NCBI GenBank assembly: GCA_902774845.1
Contig: CACYJU010000007.1
Location: forward strand, 38,320-102,319
DNA: 64,000 nt
DNA from: an uncultured Bacteroidota bacterium
GTDB lineage: Bacteria; Bacteroidota; Bacteroidia; Bacteroidales; P3
Direction of reading: 5' to 3'
Shown here one piece after another: positions 32,192 through 40,673 of this stretch. The translations under genes were made by a program, and so were the position numbers. Each line of letters opens with the position of its first letter. Position 1 is the first letter of the stretch. A model generated the notes under the pieces. It did no database searches, had not been told where the DNA came from, and saw only the letters and a list, made by a program, of their open reading frames with translations.

Positions 32192-34309
32192 ATGGAACTC
32201 CTACGCATCGAACACGAAGACTTCATCCTCACTGTCGAGAGCACCCGCTTCGAGCCCATATGGCAGAAAGGAGTGGCGAATCTCGGCAAGGAGAAGTTGA
32301 CCTCCACCTACCGATGGAGCGAGGGGGTGAAAAGTGTAACTTTCGAGGAGAGGCCCATATCACAAGGGATGGAGACAGAACCAGCCGTGTTCTTCGAGCA
32401 GACGGACTACAGCGTATGGGTGGACTTTGCTAACGGCAAGGTGACGGAGGCCTGTTTTGACAGTCCGCGGAAGGATGTCAATGAGCGCTTCTCGTGGAAG
32501 AAAGGGAAGCAGGTGCTGACGGGATTCGTGAACTACCAGAACGAGGTGGGGCGTGCCGATATGCCGATACGCTACACCATCGATGGGGTGCAGAAACGCT
32601 TCGTTTTCTCATACGATGTCATCTCGGCCAAGCTGGACTATCACAGCGATTGGAAGAAGATACTGGCTGACATTGAGGCGGAATACCGCATGCTATCGCT
32701 CGACTACCTGAAACGAACCTACCACGGCATCAAAGAGGAACAGGGCGAAAGTTACGATATCATCTGGTGGAATATCTTCGAAGGACTACAGTCGCAATTC
32801 GTACAGGCTTGCCACAATATCATCGACCGTCCGCGTCACCGCCTCCGCACCATCGACACCTACAAACGTGCCGACCAGATACGCCATTTCACCCCACAGT
32901 TGGAACAAGAATTTGCCGAACACCGCAGCGAGGAGGCAAGACTCTACCGTATGGAGGAACAGCAGAACACCTATAACACTCCGGAAAACCGTTTCCTAAA
33001 GCATGCCTTGCTGACCGTCCAAAAACGCTACTCGGCATTGGCCTCAAGAGTACTGGCATTGGACAAAAACATTGCCGACAGCAAGAAAGCTCTGATATCA
33101 GCCACCCGCGACGAACTCAACCGTTTATCCCATCATCCGTTCTTCCGCACGGTGGGACCATACGAAGGACTGAAGCAAGAGTCGCTGGTGTTGCAGCGGG
33201 ATGTAAACTACTCGAAAATCTATCGTACCTTCGCTATACTACAAAAATCGTTTAGCCTCAACGACGGCCTCTACCGCATGGAAACCAAGGATATCGCCAC
33301 GCTGTATGAGATATGGTGCTTTATCCAGGTGGAGAAGGTGGTCAAAGAGTTGACCGGTATCACGCCAGAACAGATTGACCGCACTGAGTTGAGCGGACTC
33401 TTTACCTATAGTCTTGGCAAAGGCGAACATTCGAAGATTATATTCAAAAAAGAGGATATTACCCTCGCTGAGCTGGTCTATAATCCCCGACATGACGACA
33501 AACATGATGATATTAAAGGTATCGGAGACATGGAATCGAAAACCGTGCCGCAGAAGCCCGACATCGTGTTGCAGTTGACCAAAGACGACCTGCAAGAGAG
33601 CATGAAGCTGACCTACCTCTTCGATGCCAAATACCGGCTGGAAAAGGACGGTGCGAACGATGTGCCACCCGACGACGCCATCAACCAGATGCACCGTTAC
33701 CGAGATGCCATCTATTTCAGCAGTAAGAATTCCGACGAAAGGCTGAAGAAAGAAGTCATCGGCGGCTATATCCTCTTCCCCGGTCAGATGGACGAACTCT
33801 CGCGGTTCCGCAAGAGCGTCGATGAGGTGAACATCGGAGCCTTCCCCATGCGTCCAGGTGACGACCAGCACGAATTATTGTCCAAGTTCATCAAGGACTT
33901 ATTGCACAAACACGCCGTGGAGATTGTCGAGCAAGTCATCCCTCAGAAAGGCACCACTTTGGAGGTAAAGAACCGTGTCCTTATCGGGGTGGTGAAAGCC
34001 GATAATCCTCAATACGCCAATTTCCTCAGTGGCACTGCCACACTATACTACTCTGGAGACACCTTCCCGACAACCATACCACTGGACGGAATGGATTATT
34101 TCGCCCCATATATACCAGACAAGGGAATCCGTGACCTGTACCTTGTAACAGGAATACATACATCGAATCAGGCCAAAGGAGCAGAAAATGACAAGCTACG
34201 CATCACTTTCGACCTCAAATTTTCTCGCTCGATGTTCTCTGATTACAAGATTGTTCCACTGCCGATTCAACACACATTCTCCGATACCTCATTAGAGCGA
34301 CTCCAGTAA
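32192..34309 (+). CDS. DUF2357 PD-(D/E)XK nuclease, McrC-like partner
   Basis: The 705-residue protein has an N-terminal beta-rich DUF2357-type region and a helical middle with ENRFLKHAL (residues 265-273). The C-terminal nuclease core holds E373 in LYEIWCF, D457 in KPDIVLQL and D478-x-K480 in LFDAKYRLEKDG, a full PD-(D/E)XK set. DUF2357 nucleases pair with McrB-type AAA+ proteins as the cutting subunit. It lies two genes after mcrB and overlaps vsr by one base (TAATG). It has no intein, frameshift or truncation. Confidence 0.83.
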   Translation: MELLRIEHEDFILTVESTRFEPIWQKGVANLGKEKLTSTYRWSEGVKSVTFEERPISQGMETEPAVFFEQTDYSVWVDFANGKVTEACFDSPRKDVNERFSWKKGKQVLTGFVNYQNEVGRADMPIRYTIDGVQKRFVFSYDVISAKLDYHSDWKKILADIEAEYRMLSLDYLKRTYHGIKEEQGESYDIIWWNIFEGLQSQFVQACHNIIDRPRHRLRTIDTYKRADQIRHFTPQLEQEFAEHRSEEARLYRMEEQQNTYNTPENRFLKHALLTVQKRYSALASRVLALDKNIADSKKALISATRDELNRLSHHPFFRTVGPYEGLKQESLVLQRDVNYSKIYRTFAILQKSFSLNDGLYRMETKDIATLYEIWCFIQVEKVVKELTGITPEQIDRTELSGLFTYSLGKGEHSKIIFKKEDITLAELVYNPRHDDKHDDIKGIGDMESKTVPQKPDIVLQLTKDDLQESMKLTYLFDAKYRLEKDGANDVPPDDAINQMHRYRDAIYFSSKNSDERLKKEVIGGYILFPGQMDELSRFRKSVDEVNIGAFPMRPGDDQHELLSKFIKDLLHKHAVEIVEQVIPQKGTTLEVKNRVLIGVVKADNPQYANFLSGTATLYYSGDTFPTTIPLDGMDYFAPYIPDKGIRDLYLVTGIHTSNQAKGAENDKLRITFDLKFSRSMFSDYKIVPLPIQHTFSDTSLERLQ

Positions 34310-34860
34310 TGTCCGACACGATGACTCCTGAACAGCGGCACCGCTGTATGTCGCACATCCGCTCGAAGGCCACGAAGCCGGAGCTGAAAGTGCGGCGTTG
34401 GCTTTGGTCGCATGGCTACCGCTACCGACTCAACGTGAAGTCGGTGCCGGGCAAGCCGGACATCGTGATGCGCCCCTACCGTACGGCTATCTTCGTCAAC
34501 GGGTGCTTCTGGCATGGACACGGGGTGAGAATGCGTGAATGCGTGAATGTGTTAATGCGTGAGTGTATAGAGGATTCCACGTGTTGTAAGATTCCGCTGA
34601 CGAACAGGGGATTCTGGGTGGACAAGATAAGGCGGAACCAGGAACGGGACACGCGGAACTGCCAGCTGCTGATGGAAAACGGCTGGAGGGTGATAGTCAT
34701 CTGGGAGTGCGAGCTGAAGGCGTCGGCCATAGAACAGACAATGCGCAGGGTGGAGCTGCAGCTCAACGAGAACCTCCTGTCGCTCTACCGCCACAAGCCT
34801 CAGCCCTACCCTCTCGACGAGGAACAAGCCTCATCGCTGGCCGCCGAAGAAATTTGTTGA
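34309..34860 (+). CDS. vsr: Vsr-family (very short patch repair) DNA mismatch endonuclease with an in-frame repeat insertion
   Basis: The 183-residue protein carries Vsr signatures in order: MSHIRSKATKPELKVRRWL, YRYRLNVKSVPGKPDIV (catalytic Asp), IFVNGCFWHGHG (zinc and metal residues), FWVDKIRRNQERD and GWRVIVIWECEL. In usual Vsr proteins a short loop with a cysteine follows HGH; here about 17 residues (GVRMRECVNVLMRECIED) come from an 8-nt tandem repeat. Vsr nicks T:G mismatches left by deamination at Dcm sites, but no cytosine methyltransferase is in the window. The loop adds cysteines near the zinc site, so activity is uncertain. Confidence 0.87.
   Translation: MSDTMTPEQRHRCMSHIRSKATKPELKVRRWLWSHGYRYRLNVKSVPGKPDIVMRPYRTAIFVNGCFWHGHGVRMRECVNVLMRECIEDSTCCKIPLTNRGFWVDKIRRNQERDTRNCQLLMENGWRVIVIWECELKASAIEQTMRRVELQLNENLLSLYRHKPQPYPLDEEQASSLAAEEIC
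34527..34566 (+). repeat. 8-nt-period tandem repeat inside vsr, five units
   Basis: The units gagaatgc, gtgaatgc, gtgaatgt, gttaatgc and gtgagtgt keep exact 8-base spacing. Positions 34536-34557 equal 23501-23522 (upstream of the Nudix gene) over 22 bases. The array translates without a stop in the vsr frame. Confidence 0.93.
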
Positions 34861-34881
34861 GAACGCACAAATCAAGCCCCT

Positions 34882-34972
34882 TTCGTTGGAAAAAGTGTAA
34901 CGAAACACCATTTATTCGTTGGAAAAAGTGTAACGAAATAGTAATTATTCGTTGGAAAAAGTGTATCTTCGC
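34882..34972. repeat. Three direct 33-bp repeats with internal dyad
   Basis: The block ttcgttggaaaaagtgtaac followed by gaa starts at 34882, 34915 and 34948. The first two copies share 23 bases and are separated by 10 variable AT-rich bases; the third ends gtgtatcttcgct. Each full copy has the inverted repeat TTCGTT-N11-AACGAA. The array fills the 147-base spacer between vsr and the thioesterase. The third copy contains TATCTTCG, one base from a -7 box, so the array could be an operator for the downstream genes. Confidence 0.88.
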
Positions 34973-35007
34973 TAACTGAAACAAGTCTGTAATTATATGT
35001 TAAACTG

Positions 35008-35409
35008 ATGAATATACAAGACATACTGAATAGCAACGACCGCTTTGCGGCTAAGGCGGGGTGCCGCATCACCGAAGTGGACGGGCGGCATGCTGTGGCG
35101 GAGATGACGGTGGGCGACGACCACCTGAACGCGGGCAACGTCTGTCAGGGCGGAGCCCTCTTCACGCTGGCCGACCTGGCGATGGCGGCTCTGATGAACC
35201 ACCAAGGGAACCTCACGCTGGGCATAAGCTACACCATCATGTTCCTCTCGGGTGCGAAGGCGGGCGACCGTCTGCGTGCCGAAGCGATACACGTAGCCGA
35301 CCACAAGAAGATACCTTCGGCCGAAGTGCGCATCACCGACCAGGTGGGCCGTCTCGTATGCCACATGACCGGCATGGGCTACCGCAAAGCCGACCGTCTG
35401 CCTCAGTAA
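35008..35409 (+). CDS. PaaI-family hotdog thioesterase
   Basis: The 133-residue single-hotdog protein has GNVCQGGALFTLADLAMAAL, the PaaI-type active-site helix in which the usual Asn/His-Gly-Gly-Xxx-Xxx-Xxx-Xxx-Xxx-Asp is NVCQGGALFTLAD. ISYTIMFLSGAKAGDRLRAEA follows. The family hydrolyses acyl-CoA or aryl-CoA thioesters. It lies 14 bases before a symporter gene on the same strand. The substrate cannot be inferred from position. Confidence 0.88.
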   Translation: MNIQDILNSNDRFAAKAGCRITEVDGRHAVAEMTVGDDHLNAGNVCQGGALFTLADLAMAALMNHQGNLTLGISYTIMFLSGAKAGDRLRAEAIHVADHKKIPSAEVRITDQVGRLVCHMTGMGYRKADRLPQ

Positions 35410-35423
35410 ATCCCCAAAAACCG

Positions 35424-36659
35424 ATGAAACTGCTAAGAAGAAAACCGTCGCTCACCACCCAGATCGCCCTCGCGCTGCTGCTCGCGGTGGTGGCGGGCAT
35501 GCTGCTGCAACATCAAGCCGACTTCGTCAACGGATATATCAAACCCATAGGCACCATCTTCCTCAACCTGCTGAAGTTTATCGTGGTGCCGCTGGTGCTA
35601 TTCTCCATCATGGCGGGCATCCTCTCGATGAACGACGTGAAGAAGGTGGGCTCGCTGGGGTTGCGCGCCCTGCTCTACTTTATGGTGACGACCCTCTTCG
35701 CGGTCACCTTGGGTTTGGTGGTGCCGAGCCTTCTGAGAGGGGTTATACCGCTCATACATATCGCTCCCGAATCGGCGGGCGGGGCCGTCGAGGTGCAGCG
35801 ACTCTCGGTGATGGATCAGGTGGTCAACATGTTTCCCAGCAATATCATAGAGCCGTTCGTCAAGATGGAGATGATGCCGGTCATCGTGATAGCTCTCTTC
35901 TTCGGCATCGCTATGGTGCATGTGGGCGAGAAGGGCGAGATGGCGCGGAAGGTGACGCTGAGCCTCAACGAGGTGGTGGGCAAGGTGCTGGGATACATCA
36001 TGGCGTTGGCACCCCTCGGGGTGTTCTGCATGCTGACGCCTGTAGTTGTGGACAACGGGCCTTCGGTGCTGGCCTCCTACGCTGCGTTGCTGGGGTTGGC
36101 TTACCTCTGTTTCTTCATCCACGCGGCGGTGGTTTACAGCTCGGCGGTGGGGCTGCTGGGCAAGATGTCGCCGTTGAAGTTTTACAAAGGTTTGCAACCC
36201 GCCATGCTTTTCGCTTTCTCGAGCGACTCGTCGGTGGCGACGCTGCCCTACACGATGCAATGTACCGAGAAGATGGGGGTGAGCAAGGATACGGGCCGTT
36301 TCGTACTCTCGCTGGGCGCCACCATCAACATGGACGGAGTGGCCATATACCTGGGTGTGGCGTCGGTGTTCATGGCGCAATGCTGCGGGATAGAGCTCAC
36401 GATGGGACAGTATCTGGCTATCGCCTTCGCCTCGACGGTGGCTTCTATCGGCACACCCGGAATCCCAGGTGGAAGCCTGGCGCTGATGGCTATGGTGTTC
36501 GCTTCGGCGGGCATCCCGGTGGAGTGTGTGGCTGTGGCGGCGGGCATCGACCGCATCATAGATATGGGAAGGACGGTGATGTCAGTGACCGGCGACGCTT
36601 CCTGCGCCGTAGTGATGCAACGTCTCATAGGAAGAAATGAAGAACGAATAAAACAATAA
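35424..36659 (+). CDS. GltP-type dicarboxylate/amino acid:cation symporter
   Basis: The 411-residue protein belongs to the DAACS (SLC1-like) family. It has eight transmembrane segments and re-entrant loops, with signatures FAFSSDSSVATLP, SLGATINMDGVAIY and GTPGIPGGSLALM. These transporters move glutamate, aspartate, serine or C4-dicarboxylates with Na+ or H+. The start at 35424 follows the thioesterase stop and gives the usual charged N-terminus MKLLRRKPSLTTQ; an in-frame ATG at 35061 lies inside the thioesterase gene and is rejected. Confidence 0.92.
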   Translation: MKLLRRKPSLTTQIALALLLAVVAGMLLQHQADFVNGYIKPIGTIFLNLLKFIVVPLVLFSIMAGILSMNDVKKVGSLGLRALLYFMVTTLFAVTLGLVVPSLLRGVIPLIHIAPESAGGAVEVQRLSVMDQVVNMFPSNIIEPFVKMEMMPVIVIALFFGIAMVHVGEKGEMARKVTLSLNEVVGKVLGYIMALAPLGVFCMLTPVVVDNGPSVLASYAALLGLAYLCFFIHAAVVYSSAVGLLGKMSPLKFYKGLQPAMLFAFSSDSSVATLPYTMQCTEKMGVSKDTGRFVLSLGATINMDGVAIYLGVASVFMAQCCGIELTMGQYLAIAFASTVASIGTPGIPGGSLALMAMVFASAGIPVECVAVAAGIDRIIDMGRTVMSVTGDASCAVVMQRLIGRNEERIKQ

Positions 36660-36663
36660 GACA

Positions 36664-36816
36664 ATGTCATTCTGGAGAGTGCTTTTAGCAATCATCTTCC
36701 CGCCGTTGGCGGTGATCGACCGCGGGTGCGGCTCGTTTCTCATAGTCCTTATCCTCACATGTGCCGGATGGGTGCCCGGGGTTATTGCGGCTTTGGTGAT
36801 TTTGAACAAGAATTGA
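36664..36816 (+). CDS. Pmp3/YqaE-family small membrane protein (UPF0057)
   Basis: The 50-residue peptide begins MSFWRVLLAIIFPPLAVIDR, continues GCGSFLIVLILTC and ends ALVILNKN. The two hydrophobic helices with FPPLAV and the CAGWVPGVIAAL turn are the Pmp3/YqaE proteolipid signature. Family members are linked to membrane potential and salt stress. It starts 4 bases after the symporter stop and lies 13 bases before a lipoprotein gene, so all three may share a transcript. Confidence 0.85.
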   Translation: MSFWRVLLAIIFPPLAVIDRGCGSFLIVLILTCAGWVPGVIAALVILNKN

Positions 36817-36829
36817 TAAATAAACAACA

Positions 36830-37753
36830 ATGAAAAAATTTGCTTTTATCGTTGCGGCGGCCTTGCTTATGGTGGCTTGCAACAACAATGAAGAAAAGCA
36901 GCTCAAGGAAAGGGCTGCGGAACTGTGTAAGTATATCCCCGACCATGAGCTGCTTGAGCAGTCGCGCGACTATATGACCGAGGAATTCTACGCGGTGCTG
37001 GACACTATGTTTAACCTCCTGCCGGAATTCGAAGCGCTCGACCACGAATGGCTCTACTACTTCGTGACGGGCAACGGCGGCACGATAGCCGACTTCGAGG
37101 TAGTTGGCGTCGAGCTGACCGACAAAACACACGCTGTGGCCACTATCAACGTGCGACAAAAATGGGAGGACGGCTCGTTTGACCCGATGTCGGACATTGA
37201 GGAGCACAAACTTGCTATGGAGAAGGTGAACGGAGTATGGCTCATCGCCGACTTCGACGAGCATAAGGCCGACTGCATACGTCATATAGCGCAGAACCGC
37301 GAGGAGCAGGCGGTAAGGAAAGCCGTAAGCGACTATCTGACCAACGAGATAGGCGAGCACTACGCGAAAGGGGAGCTCTGCATACCCATCCTGATGATGG
37401 TGCACGAGGAGGAGACGCAGGTGTGGGGCGACTTCTGGGTGATGTGGTACAACCTGGCGGGCGACACTCTAAAATGTGTCTCCGGAGGCAATCATGCGGG
37501 TGCAATGACTTTGAACAAGGAGGGCGGCAAATACAAGGTTACCGGCTTCGAACAGACGGTGGACGGTGCTGGCAACATAGCCAGCGCCAAGCGAATATTT
37601 GGCAGCTACTACGACATCTACGAGAACGTCCACTCCAACGAACAGGTGCGCGAAGCCGTACGCAACGAGCAACTGGGAGTGTACGTGTGCAGCCACAACA
37701 TGAAGGTGCATTATTACCAAGATTACGGATGGCCGGCAGTGGAGATAAGATGA
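36830..37753 (+). CDS. Lipoprotein of unknown function (307 residues)
   Basis: The signal peptide MKKFAFIVAAALLMVAC ends in a lipobox Cys followed by NNNEE; the absence of acidic +2/+3 signals in the exact retention form leaves sorting open. The mature protein seems to have two similar alpha/beta parts (about 20-150 and 155-300), each with a strand of the kind VNGVWLIADFDE or GGKYKVTGFEQ, as in DUF3828/NTF2-like lipoproteins. I cannot assign a function. It overlaps mutT by 4 bases (ATGA). Confidence 0.75.
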   Translation: MKKFAFIVAAALLMVACNNNEEKQLKERAAELCKYIPDHELLEQSRDYMTEEFYAVLDTMFNLLPEFEALDHEWLYYFVTGNGGTIADFEVVGVELTDKTHAVATINVRQKWEDGSFDPMSDIEEHKLAMEKVNGVWLIADFDEHKADCIRHIAQNREEQAVRKAVSDYLTNEIGEHYAKGELCIPILMMVHEEETQVWGDFWVMWYNLAGDTLKCVSGGNHAGAMTLNKEGGKYKVTGFEQTVDGAGNIASAKRIFGSYYDIYENVHSNEQVREAVRNEQLGVYVCSHNMKVHYYQDYGWPAVEIR

Positions 37754-38139
37754 AGCAGATAGTGGTTGTGGCCGCCATTATCAGGAAAGGCGACAAAATC
37801 TTCGCCACCCAGAGGGGTTACGGCGACTGGAAAGACTGGTGGGAGTTTCCTGGCGGGAAGATTGAAGCGGGAGAGTCGCCCGAGGAGGCGCTGAAGAGGG
37901 AGATACGAGAGGAGCTTTCGGCGGAGATAGATGTGGAGCGGTTTCTGACGACCGTAGAATACGACTACCCTGTGTTTCACCTTACGATGCATTGCTATCT
38001 CTGCTCGCTGGCAAGCGACTCGCTACACCTCAACGAGCACGAGGCCGCCCGATGGCTCTCGGCTAACCAGCTCGACTCGGTAAGATGGCTCCCAGCCGAC
38101 AAAGGGTTGCTGCCAGAGTTGCGGTCGTTGATTAGTTGA
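37750..38139 (+). CDS. mutT: MutT-type Nudix hydrolase (8-oxo-dGTP diphosphatase)
   Basis: The 129-residue protein has the Nudix box in GGKIEAGESPEEALKREIRE followed by EL, with FPGG before it. The N-terminus VVVAAIIRKGDKIFATQRG and the C-terminal ARWLSANQLDSVRWLPAD are typical of MutT. It hydrolyses 8-oxo-dGTP to keep oxidised guanine out of DNA. The ATG at 37750 overlaps the lipoprotein stop; longer in-frame starts lie within that gene and are rejected. Confidence 0.88.
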   Translation: MKQIVVVAAIIRKGDKIFATQRGYGDWKDWWEFPGGKIEAGESPEEALKREIREELSAEIDVERFLTTVEYDYPVFHLTMHCYLCSLASDSLHLNEHEAARWLSANQLDSVRWLPADKGLLPELRSLIS

Positions 38140-38195
38140 CATACTATAGTTGAAAATTGGGCGGTTGAGGGGTGCGACATGTTAATATTTATCTG

Positions 38196-38203
38196 TAATT
38201 TTG
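38196..38203 (+). promoter_or_regulatory. -7 box for trpS
   Basis: TAATTTTG matches TAnnTTTG and lies 60 bases before the trpS ATG. No strong -33 box or leader peptide or T-box-like structure is seen. Confidence 0.5.
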
Positions 38204-38263
38204 CATCTAAATCGAGAATAGAGAGTGCCCGCATGGGCGACTAAAAGTGAAAACTGAAACATT

Positions 38264-39265
38264 ATGAAAAATAGAGACATTGTGTGCAGCGGCATCCGTC
38301 CGACTGGAAACCTGCATCTGGGAAACTACTTCGGCGCTCTGCGCAACTTCGTGAAGATGCAAGAGGAATACGACTGCTATTTCTTCATCGCGGATTACCA
38401 TTCGCTGACGACGCATCCGACGCCGGGAAGCATCTACGGCGACGCCCGCAAGATCATGGCGGCTTACCTCGCCGCAGGACTTGACCCGGAGAAGGCTACG
38501 ATATACCTGCAGAGCGACCTTCCGGAGACCATCGAGCTGTACCTCTTCTTCAATATGAACGCTTACCTGGGCGAGCTGGAGAGGGTGACCTCGTTCAAAG
38601 ACAAAGTGCGCCAGAACCCGAACAACGTGAACGCAGGTTTGCTCACCTACCCCACCCTTATGGCGGCGGATATCCTGATACACAAAGCAAACAAGGTGCC
38701 AGTAGGCAAAGACCAGGAGCAGCATCTGGAGATGACGCGTGTGTTCGCCCAGCGCTTCAACAACATGTACGGGAAAGAGGTATTCCCGCTGCCTCAGGCC
38801 ATAGGGTCGTCTACGGGTTTGGTGAAGATTCCGGCATTGAACGGTGCCGGCAAGATGGGCAAGAGCGAGGGCGAGGCGAGCACTATCTTCCTCACCGACG
38901 AGGATGCGGTGATACGCAAGAAAGTGATGAAAGCCAAGAGCGACAGCGGCCCTACGGAAATGAACCAGAAGAAGCCAGAAGAGATAGAAAACCTCTTCGC
39001 GCTGATGAGGGCTGTCTCCTCACCCGAGGCGGTGGCTCACTTCGACGAACTCTATAACAACTGCCAGATACGCTACGGCGACATGAAGAAACAGTTGGCT
39101 GAGGATATGGTGGCGTTTGTGGCTCCGATAAGAGAGCGTATAGCTGAATATATGGCTGACGAGGAGGGTATGGCCAGGATTCTGGACAGAGGGAAAGAGA
39201 AAGCCCGCGAAAACGCAAGGAAAACCATCGAGGAGGTGAGACGGACGATAGGATATAGGGATTAG
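38264..39265 (+). CDS. trpS: Tryptophanyl-tRNA synthetase
   Basis: The 333-residue class I synthetase has SGIRPTGNLHLGNYFGAL (HIGH region), VPVGKDQEQHLEMTR and KMGKSEGEAS (KMSKS loop). The length and the motifs match bacterial TrpRS. It charges tRNA-Trp. It is preceded by its own promoter, and its stop runs straight into an AT-rich degenerate repeat. Confidence 0.96.
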   Translation: MKNRDIVCSGIRPTGNLHLGNYFGALRNFVKMQEEYDCYFFIADYHSLTTHPTPGSIYGDARKIMAAYLAAGLDPEKATIYLQSDLPETIELYLFFNMNAYLGELERVTSFKDKVRQNPNNVNAGLLTYPTLMAADILIHKANKVPVGKDQEQHLEMTRVFAQRFNNMYGKEVFPLPQAIGSSTGLVKIPALNGAGKMGKSEGEASTIFLTDEDAVIRKKVMKAKSDSGPTEMNQKKPEEIENLFALMRAVSSPEAVAHFDELYNNCQIRYGDMKKQLAEDMVAFVAPIRERIAEYMADEEGMARILDRGKEKARENARKTIEEVRRTIGYRD

Positions 39266-39312
39266 TTTTAGTTTCTAGTTTAGAGTTTTAAAGTTTAGAG
39301 TTATTAGTTTTG
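39265..39312. repeat. Degenerate 7-8-nt repeat after trpS
   Basis: The spacer reads as variants of gtttagag (39278-39285 and 39293-39300) mixed with gttttagt, ttttaaag and gttttgag. It begins at the last base of the trpS stop. The register is less exact than in the other arrays, but the composition resembles the gtttaaga array at 194-233. Confidence 0.55.
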
Positions 39313-39333
39313 AGCTGTATTAGGTACTATATA

Positions 39334-40614
39334 ATGTTGATTGCCGTCATGCTTTTGTGTGGCGGGGTCGGGGCGCAGTCGGTCGAGAAGTCGATAAAAA
39401 ACTTCAAGCACGCCAAGATCAAGCTTGAAGCCAACACCCTGAAATACGACACCTCGTCGGCGACGATGAGAAGCTTCATCGAGAAATGGAACGCCCTTCA
39501 GCAGAACGGTCGCGGACGTGTGAGCATCATGCATATCGGAGGCTCGCATGTGCAGGCGGGCACGATGAGCCATCGCATCAGACGGCATCTGGTGAACAGC
39601 GTGGGAGCGTCGGACAGAGGGCTGGTGTTCCCCTACTCGGCGGCGGCGAAATGCAACAACCCGGCTGACTACCGCATAAGCTGCAAGGAGAAGATGGGGT
39701 TGACGCGCAACGTGTATAAAGAGCCGCAGAAGGAGCTCGGATTGTGCGGCATTGCGGTGACGGCGGCCGACACCTTCTCGGTGATACGCTTTTGGAATAA
39801 CGACAGCACGATAGATTGGCATACCGACCGCATAGTGTTGCTCGGCTACTCGCCCCAAGGGGTGGTGCCGACATTGCGGGTCGAGGAGCGCGAGGTGTGG
39901 CCCTCATACGTGGACGAGGCTTCGAGACGCTTCGTATTCAACCTGCACTCCGAAGTGGATTCGTTCGCGGTGGTGCTGGATTGCGACTCGCTGCACACAT
40001 TCACCCTCACGGGTGTCTATCTAGGCAATAAGCGGTCGGGTGTGACCTTTCACTCGGTGGGAGTGAACGGCGCCGCCGTGCCCGACTACACGCAGAAATG
40101 TCCCTATCTGGCGGAAGACCTGAAGATAGTGCGGCCAGATATGGTGATCTTCGGCATAGGCATCAACGACGCGGCTTCGAAAGACTTCGACACAGCTGTG
40201 TTCCGCCAGAACTACCTGGAGCTCTGCAAGACGATAAGGGAAGTGTCGCCCGAATGCGCTTTCGTCTTCATCACGAACAACGACAGCTTCAAGAGGGTGA
40301 AACGCGGAGTCTATCACGTGAACCGGAACGGATTGATGGCACGCGATGTCTTCTACCGCTTGGCCAAAGAGACAGGCGGAGCGGTGTGGGATCAGTTCGA
40401 AATCATGGGCGGACTTGAGTCGATGGACAAATGGCGTCTGGAGAAGCTGGCGCAGAACGACCGCATCCACTTCACCCGCGCGGGTTACGAGCTGCTGGGA
40501 GACCTCTTCGTGGAGGCTTTCTTCAAGGCAGCAGGCAAGAAGGCTGCCGCAGAAAACAAACCCGACAACAGAAACATGCCCAACACCACGAAATATTCGC
40601 CTATAGACCGATGA
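39334..40614 (+). CDS. Secreted SGNH/GDSL-type esterase, probable O-acetyl esterase or transferase partner
   Basis: The 426-residue protein has a signal peptide (MLIAVMLLCGGVGA). Block I is IMHIGGSHVQAGTMS, with Ser preceded by Gly where related Bacteroidota proteins have GDSHIQAG. Block III is MVIFGIGINDA and block V is NDRIHFTRAGYELLGD, holding Asp-x-x-His. Between 180 and 260 lies a beta insert. It precedes an MBOAT acyltransferase, the pairing seen in PatA/PatB-type cell-wall O-acetylation. The ATG at 39334 is chosen; the TTG at 39310 lies in the preceding repeat. Confidence 0.82.
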   Translation: MLIAVMLLCGGVGAQSVEKSIKNFKHAKIKLEANTLKYDTSSATMRSFIEKWNALQQNGRGRVSIMHIGGSHVQAGTMSHRIRRHLVNSVGASDRGLVFPYSAAAKCNNPADYRISCKEKMGLTRNVYKEPQKELGLCGIAVTAADTFSVIRFWNNDSTIDWHTDRIVLLGYSPQGVVPTLRVEEREVWPSYVDEASRRFVFNLHSEVDSFAVVLDCDSLHTFTLTGVYLGNKRSGVTFHSVGVNGAAVPDYTQKCPYLAEDLKIVRPDMVIFGIGINDAASKDFDTAVFRQNYLELCKTIREVSPECAFVFITNNDSFKRVKRGVYHVNRNGLMARDVFYRLAKETGGAVWDQFEIMGGLESMDKWRLEKLAQNDRIHFTRAGYELLGDLFVEAFFKAAGKKAAAENKPDNRNMPNTTKYSPIDR

Positions 40615-40661
40615 CTACATCATTCAAGCATCAAAGCATTCACACATTCACGCATTAATAC
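40614..40661. repeat. 8-nt-period tandem repeat between esterase and MBOAT genes, six registers
   Basis: Starting on the last base of the esterase stop codon, the registers are actacatc, attcaagc, atcaaagc, attcacac, attcacgc and attaatac. The array fills nearly the whole 59-base spacer before the MBOAT start. Confidence 0.9.
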
Positions 40662-40673
40662 CTCCCCCGAAAG

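Noticed and set aside
34309..34860. A complete Dcm/Vsr methylation-repair pair
   Set aside because: No cytosine methyltransferase is encoded in the window.
34882..34972. The 33-bp repeats as a CRISPR array
   Set aside because: Only three units, variable parts of about 10 bases, and no cas genes nearby.
35061..35423. A 121-residue N-terminal extension of the dicarboxylate symporter
   Set aside because: The extension is a different frame of the thioesterase gene; the ATG at 35424 gives a normal GltP N-terminus.
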